From Sphingomonas montana (GTDB lineage: Bacteria; Pseudomonadota; Alphaproteobacteria; Sphingomonadales; Sphingomonadaceae), in the NCBI RefSeq assembly GCF_001956315.1, contig NZ_KV887138.1, forward strand, positions 1 to 37,439: a stretch of DNA of 37,439 bases. Direction: 5' to 3'. This document shows positions 34,098-37,439 of this stretch, piece after piece (position 1 is the first letter of the stretch; the number at the start of each line of letters is the position of its first letter). The position numbers were made by a program, and so were the translations under genes. A model generated the notes under the pieces. The model made no database searches. It was not told where the DNA came from and saw only the letters and a program-made list of their open reading frames with translations.

Positions 34098-35072
34098 ATG
34101 GCGACGAATGACGACGGGGCACGGGTCTCCCACGACGGCGTGGTCGCGGCCGCCGCGCGAATTGCGGGCGTCGCGACCCGCACGCCGTTGCTGCCGCTCA
34201 CCGGTCACCCCGGCGTCTGGCTGAAGGCCGAATCGTTGCAGCTTGGCGGCGCGTTCAAGTTCCGCGGCGCATACAACCGGCTGGCCCGGATCGCGGTGGC
34301 GGACCGTCCCCGCGGCGTGGTCGCCTTCTCCTCCGGCAACCATGCGCAGGGCATTGCGCGCGCCGCCGCCCTGCTCGGCATGCCCGCCACGATCGTCATG
34401 CCGCACGACGCCCCTGCGGTGAAACGCGATGCGACGCTGGCGCTGGGTGCCGCCATCGTCGGCTACGACCGCGCCACCGAAAGCCGCGAGCGGATCGCCG
34501 CTGCGCTTGCGGCCGAGCGCGGCGCGGTGCTGGTCCCGTCCTTCGACGATCCCGACGTGGTGGAGGGTCAGGGCACCGTCGGGCTGGAAGCCGCGTTCCA
34601 AGCGACCGCACGCGGCCTGCCGCCGTTCGAGCGCGCCGTGGTCTGCTGCGGCGGCGGCGGGCTGTCAGCGGGCATCGCGCTGGCCCTGCCGGGTGCGCAG
34701 ATATTGGTGGTCGAACCGGAGGGCTGGGACGACATGGGCCGATCGCTCGCCGCCGGGACCATCCTGCCCGTCCAGCCGGACCCGCCTGCCACCGCGTGCG
34801 ACGCGCTGCAGACGCCGCGCGTAGCGCCGCTGACGTTCGACGTGCTGGCCGCGGCCGGCGCGGCCGGCATCGCGGTGTCGGAGGCGGAGATCCGCGCCGC
34901 GATGCGCCACGCCTACCGCCTCGGGCTGGTGGTGGAACCGGGCGGTGCCGTGGCGCTGGCCGCCGTGCTGGCGGGCAAGGTGCCGACGGACGGGCGGCAG
35001 ACGCTGGTCACGCTGTCGGGCGGCAATGTCGATCCGGTCGACTACGCCGCAGTGCTGGCGGAGCGCGTCTGA
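34098..35072 (+). CDS. Threonine/serine dehydratase-like PLP enzyme
   Basis: A 324-residue fold-type II PLP enzyme. Lys54 lies in LGGAFKFRGAYN, the substrate loop is SSGNHAQG (78-85), and the phosphate-binding glycine loop is CGGGGLS (184-190). The C-terminus TLVTLSGGNVDP completes the cofactor site. It lacks the regulatory ACT-type domain of IlvA, so it belongs with short catabolic threonine/serine dehydratases and serine racemases; which reaction dominates cannot be read from sequence. Two overlapping ATGs (34095 and 34098) follow GGGGGAAGG; the second has better spacing. Its stop overlaps the following small gene (TGATG). Confidence 0.9.
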   Translation: MATNDDGARVSHDGVVAAAARIAGVATRTPLLPLTGHPGVWLKAESLQLGGAFKFRGAYNRLARIAVADRPRGVVAFSSGNHAQGIARAAALLGMPATIVMPHDAPAVKRDATLALGAAIVGYDRATESRERIAAALAAERGAVLVPSFDDPDVVEGQGTVGLEAAFQATARGLPPFERAVVCCGGGGLSAGIALALPGAQILVVEPEGWDDMGRSLAAGTILPVQPDPPATACDALQTPRVAPLTFDVLAAAGAAGIAVSEAEIRAAMRHAYRLGLVVEPGGAVALAAVLAGKVPTDGRQTLVTLSGGNVDPVDYAAVLAERV

Positions 35073-35233
35073 TGCCGACGGGCTTGGTCCCGGCCGTGCT
35101 GATGCTCGCGGTAATCGCCCTCACGATCGGCGGGTTCGCCCTGCGCCGCCGCGGCGAACGCCAGCGCAGCACGCTGATGTTCGTCGCCGCCGCGGTGTTC
35201 CTCGGCAACGTCCTGATCCAGACCTGGCCGTGA
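35072..35233 (+). CDS. Two-helix small membrane protein (53 aa)
   Basis: ATG 35072 shares a base with the dehydratase stop (TGATG), so it is probably translated by coupling. Two hydrophobic helices (about 4-24 and 33-50) flank a basic loop RRRGERQRS, predicting a hairpin with the loop in the cytoplasm. Codon third positions are GC-rich as in real genes. No family recognised. Confidence 0.6.
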   Translation: MPTGLVPAVLMLAVIALTIGGFALRRRGERQRSTLMFVAAAVFLGNVLIQTWP

Positions 35234-35270
35234 GTTCTGGCCGTTCTCACCGGCCCCTAACGTCTCGTCA

Positions 35271-35357
35271 TCCTGACGGAAGTCAGGAACCATTATCGCT
35301 CCGCCGGCGTGCCTGCCTGCAATCGTAATGATAATGGATCCCAGTGTCCGCTGGGAT
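35271..35357. repeat. Two intergenic hairpins between the small membrane gene and the hydrolase
   Basis: TCCTGAC-GGAA-GTCAGGA (35271-35288) and ATCCCAG-TGTCCG-CTGGGAT (35338-35357) lie between convergent gene ends. Both belong to the CATCC-type repeat class; CCATTATC and GATAATGG bracket the interior, making one larger composite palindrome of about 90 bp. Confidence 0.6.
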
Positions 35358-35386
35358 TACGCCAGAAACGGAAGCTCTCTGAACCC

Positions 35387-36028
35387 TCAGGCCTTCAGCC
35401 GCATGTCCAGATAATTGTCCACCGACCGCATCAGTTGCGGCTGCTCGTTCTCGAAGAAGTGGTTCGCGCCCGGGATCGTGTCGTGATGGATCGTGATGTG
35501 CCGCTGGGTGCGCAGCTTGTCGACCAGCTTCTGCACCGCGCCCGGCGTCACCACCTCGTCCGCCTCGCCCTGGATGATGATGCCCGACGACGGGCACGGC
35601 GCCAGGAAGGTGAAGTCGTACATGTTCGCCGGCGGCGCGATCGAGATGAAGCCCTTGATCTCCGGTCGGCGCATCAGCAGCTGCATGCCGATCCACGCGC
35701 CGAAGCTGACGCCCGCAATCCAGGTCGTCTGCGCTTCGGGGTGGATCGACTGCACCCAGTCGAGCGCGGATGCGGCATCCGACAATTCGCCGACGCCGTT
35801 GTCGAACACGCCCTGGCTCTTGCCCACGCCGCGGAAATTGAACCGCAACGTGGCAAAGCCGCGCTTCACGAACGTCTGGTACAGCGACTGGACCATGCGA
35901 TTGTTCATCGTGCCGCCGGCCTGCGGATGCGAATGCAGGATCATCGCGACGGGCGCGCGCGGCCGCGGCCCCGGCTGGAACCGACCTTCGAGACGACCTT
36001 CGGGACCGGGAAAAATGACTTCGGGCAT
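35387..36028 (-). CDS. Alpha/beta hydrolase (dienelactone hydrolase-like)
   Basis: A 213-residue compact alpha/beta hydrolase without signal peptide. Triad candidates are Ser108 in AGVSFGAW, Asp157 in QGEADEVV and His190 in GANHFF; the oxyanion part is LHSHPQAGGTMNNR. This group (COG2945-like) has been seen next to suf genes in other alphaproteobacteria, and here it is divergent from the first cysteine desulfurase (58-bp gap). Substrate unknown. ATG 36028. Confidence 0.88.
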   Translation of the reverse strand: MPEVIFPGPEGRLEGRFQPGPRPRAPVAMILHSHPQAGGTMNNRMVQSLYQTFVKRGFATLRFNFRGVGKSQGVFDNGVGELSDAASALDWVQSIHPEAQTTWIAGVSFGAWIGMQLLMRRPEIKGFISIAPPANMYDFTFLAPCPSSGIIIQGEADEVVTPGAVQKLVDKLRTQRHITIHHDTIPGANHFFENEQPQLMRSVDNYLDMRLKA

Positions 36029-36086
36029 CGTGTCTGCTTCTTGTCTGCGCGCGTGGGGCTGGGTGCGCGGTTGATCGGCCCCCTAT

Positions 36087-37208
36087 ATGAGGAATATGCG
36101 CCGAACGGCAATCTTTGGAGAAACTGCCATCGCAGGCCCCCGGATCTACCTCGACCATGCCGCAACCACGCCGATGGTGGACGTGGCGCGGGCGGCCATG
36201 CTCCGCGGGTTCGACATGATCGGCAACCCATCCTCCCCGCATGCCGACGGCCGCGCCGCCCGCGCCGCGATCGAGGCTGCGCGCGACCGGATCAAGACGG
36301 CGCTGGGCTGGGACCATCACCTGATCTTCACGTCCGGCGCGACGGAGGCGGCCATGATCGCGCTGGCCCGCGGACGTGCGGCCGGCAGCGTCATCCGGTC
36401 CGCGGTCGAACATGACGCCGTCCGCCGCGCCGCCCCCGATGCGCAGGTGGCGCCGGTGCAGTCGAACGGCCTGCTCGCTCCCGAAGCGTTCGGCGCGCTC
36501 GTCCACGCCACGCCGGGTGCCGTCGTCGCCGTCCAGCATGTCAATTCCGAGACGGGGGTGGTGCAGCCGATCGCGGACATCCTGCCGGTCACCGACGTGA
36601 TCGGCGGCACTCTGTTCGTCGATTGCGCGCAGTCGGCCGGCAAGCTCCCACTACTGAAAGCGGACCTGATCGCGATCTCCGCGCACAAGCTGGGCGGCCC
36701 GCCGGGCATCGGTGCGCTGCTGGTCCGCGACCTGGCTACCCTGGTCCCAAGTGGCGGGCAGGAGCAGGGCTATCGCGGCGGCACGGAGAACCTGCCCGCC
36801 ATCCTCGGCTTCGCGGCCGCGGTGGAGCAGGATCCGCCCGGCGACGACATGCCGGACTGGGTCCGGACGCAGTTCGAAAACCGCATCTGGCTGGACGGGC
36901 AGATCGCGGCGGAGGGCGGGTGCGTCATCTGCGGGCCGACGCGGCGCAGCCCGCTCGTCGCCTCCTACCGCATGCCGGGCCGGTCCGCCGCGGCACAGCT
37001 GATCGGCTTCGATCGCGCGGGCATATCGGTCTCGGCCGGCAGCGCCTGTTCGTCCGGCTCGCTCAAACCCAGCGCCGTGATGGAGGCGCTCGCGCTCCGT
37101 TCGGACGAGGCGCGCACCGTCATCCGGGTGAGCTTCGGCCGCACCACCACCCGCGCCGATGTCGAGGCGTTCGCCACGCTGTGGCGTGAAATGGCCCGCG
37201 CGGCATGA
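36087..37208 (+). CDS. Cysteine desulfurase (NifS/IscS-like), first of a tandem pair
   Basis: A class V aminotransferase-fold enzyme of 373 residues from the first ATG. PLP lysine Lys201 is in ISAHKLGGPPG and catalytic Cys321 in SAGSACSSGSLKPS; YLDHAATTP and NPSSPHADGR are typical N-terminal blocks. It removes sulfur from cysteine for Fe-S assembly. The start is doubtful: ATG 36087 and ATG 36096 have no properly spaced ribosome site, while TTTGGAG lies 8 nt before an in-frame ATC at 36129 just ahead of the conserved part. The stop overlaps the next desulfurase (ATGA). Pairs of desulfurase genes ahead of sufBCD are known in alphaproteobacteria. Confidence 0.92.
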   Translation: MRNMRRTAIFGETAIAGPRIYLDHAATTPMVDVARAAMLRGFDMIGNPSSPHADGRAARAAIEAARDRIKTALGWDHHLIFTSGATEAAMIALARGRAAGSVIRSAVEHDAVRRAAPDAQVAPVQSNGLLAPEAFGALVHATPGAVVAVQHVNSETGVVQPIADILPVTDVIGGTLFVDCAQSAGKLPLLKADLIAISAHKLGGPPGIGALLVRDLATLVPSGGQEQGYRGGTENLPAILGFAAAVEQDPPGDDMPDWVRTQFENRIWLDGQIAAEGGCVICGPTRRSPLVASYRMPGRSAAAQLIGFDRAGISVSAGSACSSGSLKPSAVMEALALRSDEARTVIRVSFGRTTTRADVEAFATLWREMARAA

Positions 37209-37439
37209 TCTATCTCGATTATCAGGCGACCACCCCGCTCGCGCCCGAGGTCCGCGCCGCGATGCTGCCCTGGCTGGCGGAGGACGGCTTCGCCAACCCG
37301 CACAGCCCCCACAAGGCCGGGCGCGCCGCCGCCGCCGCGGTCGCCGCGGCGCGCACGCGCATCGCGGCCGCCGATCCCGCGCTCGCAAACGGCAAACTCT
37401 GGTTCACCTCCGGCGCGACGGAGGCGGTGAACTGGGCGC
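37205..37439 (+). CDS. Second cysteine desulfurase, 3' end beyond the window
   Basis: About 78 residues are visible: MIYLDYQATTPLAPEVRAAM, then ANPHSPHKAGR and LWFTSGATEAVNWA, the same N-terminal blocks as the preceding gene but clearly diverged from it. The PLP lysine and catalytic cysteine lie outside the window. ATG 37205 overlaps the upstream stop by 4 nt, so both are co-translated. Probably continues into a SUF operon. Confidence 0.88.
   Translation, partial: MIYLDYQATTPLAPEVRAAMLPWLAEDGFANPHSPHKAGRAAAAAVAAARTRIAAADPALANGKLWFTSGATEAVNWA

Overview
The window is a GC-rich stretch of bacterial chromosome carrying mostly housekeeping genes, very probably from an alphaproteobacterium of the Sphingomonadales (Sphingomonas or a close relative). 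Pointers are the gene order rimP-nusA-ylxR-infB-rbfA-truB-rpsO-pnp, an alanine-racemase-fold ornithine decarboxylase next to a deoxyhypusine-synthase-like enzyme (homospermidine is the signature polyamine of Sphingomonas sensu stricto), a plant-type glutamate-cysteine ligase, and intergenic palindromes of the types common in sphingomonads. The genus call is inference; no rRNA gene is present.

Layout. (1) 1-5363, minus strand: envelope protein quality control, hflK-hflC-htrA, followed by a HerA-like ATPase gene that runs off the left edge. (2) 5422-6908, plus: Mrp/ApbC Fe-S carrier and a CoA-binding protein, then a 330-bp gap filled with palindromic repeats. (3) 7243-10342, minus: inositol-phosphatase family protein, TldE/PmbA and UbiA. 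(4) 10448-12653, plus: RsmE and GshA. (5) 12737-15713: a polytopic membrane protein with an ICMT-like end, a small membrane-anchored protein on the other strand, and a lipoprotein PQQ sugar dehydrogenase. (6) 15898-28190, plus: the long transcription/translation block rimP, nusA, a 4-OT-like tautomerase, ylxR, infB, a tiny membrane ORF, rbfA, a VapBC toxin-antitoxin pair, tdk, a GNAT acetyltransferase, truB, rpsO (terminator) and pnp (terminator). (7) 28827-31434: ybaB and dnaX on the minus strand, a plus-strand Sel1-like gene, and, not previously marked by any ORF, the SRP 4.5S RNA gene (ffs) on the minus strand with a plausible promoter. (8) 31579-33937, minus: the polyamine pair. (9) 34098-37439: a PLP dehydratase coupled to a 53-residue membrane protein, an alpha/beta hydrolase on the minus strand, and two overlapping cysteine desulfurase genes, the second cut by the window edge, probably the entrance to a SUF operon.

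Many neighbours overlap by 1-14 nt (GTGA, ATGA and TGATG junctions), so translational coupling is the rule. I found no CRISPR array, transposase, phage gene, tRNA or rRNA. Nothing here looks like a wholly new multi-gene system. The points most worth a second look are the tautomerase and toxin-antitoxin genes inside the ribosome/transcription operon, the polyamine pair, a possible AUC start on the first cysteine desulfurase, the SRP RNA locus, and unannotated tiny membrane proteins.
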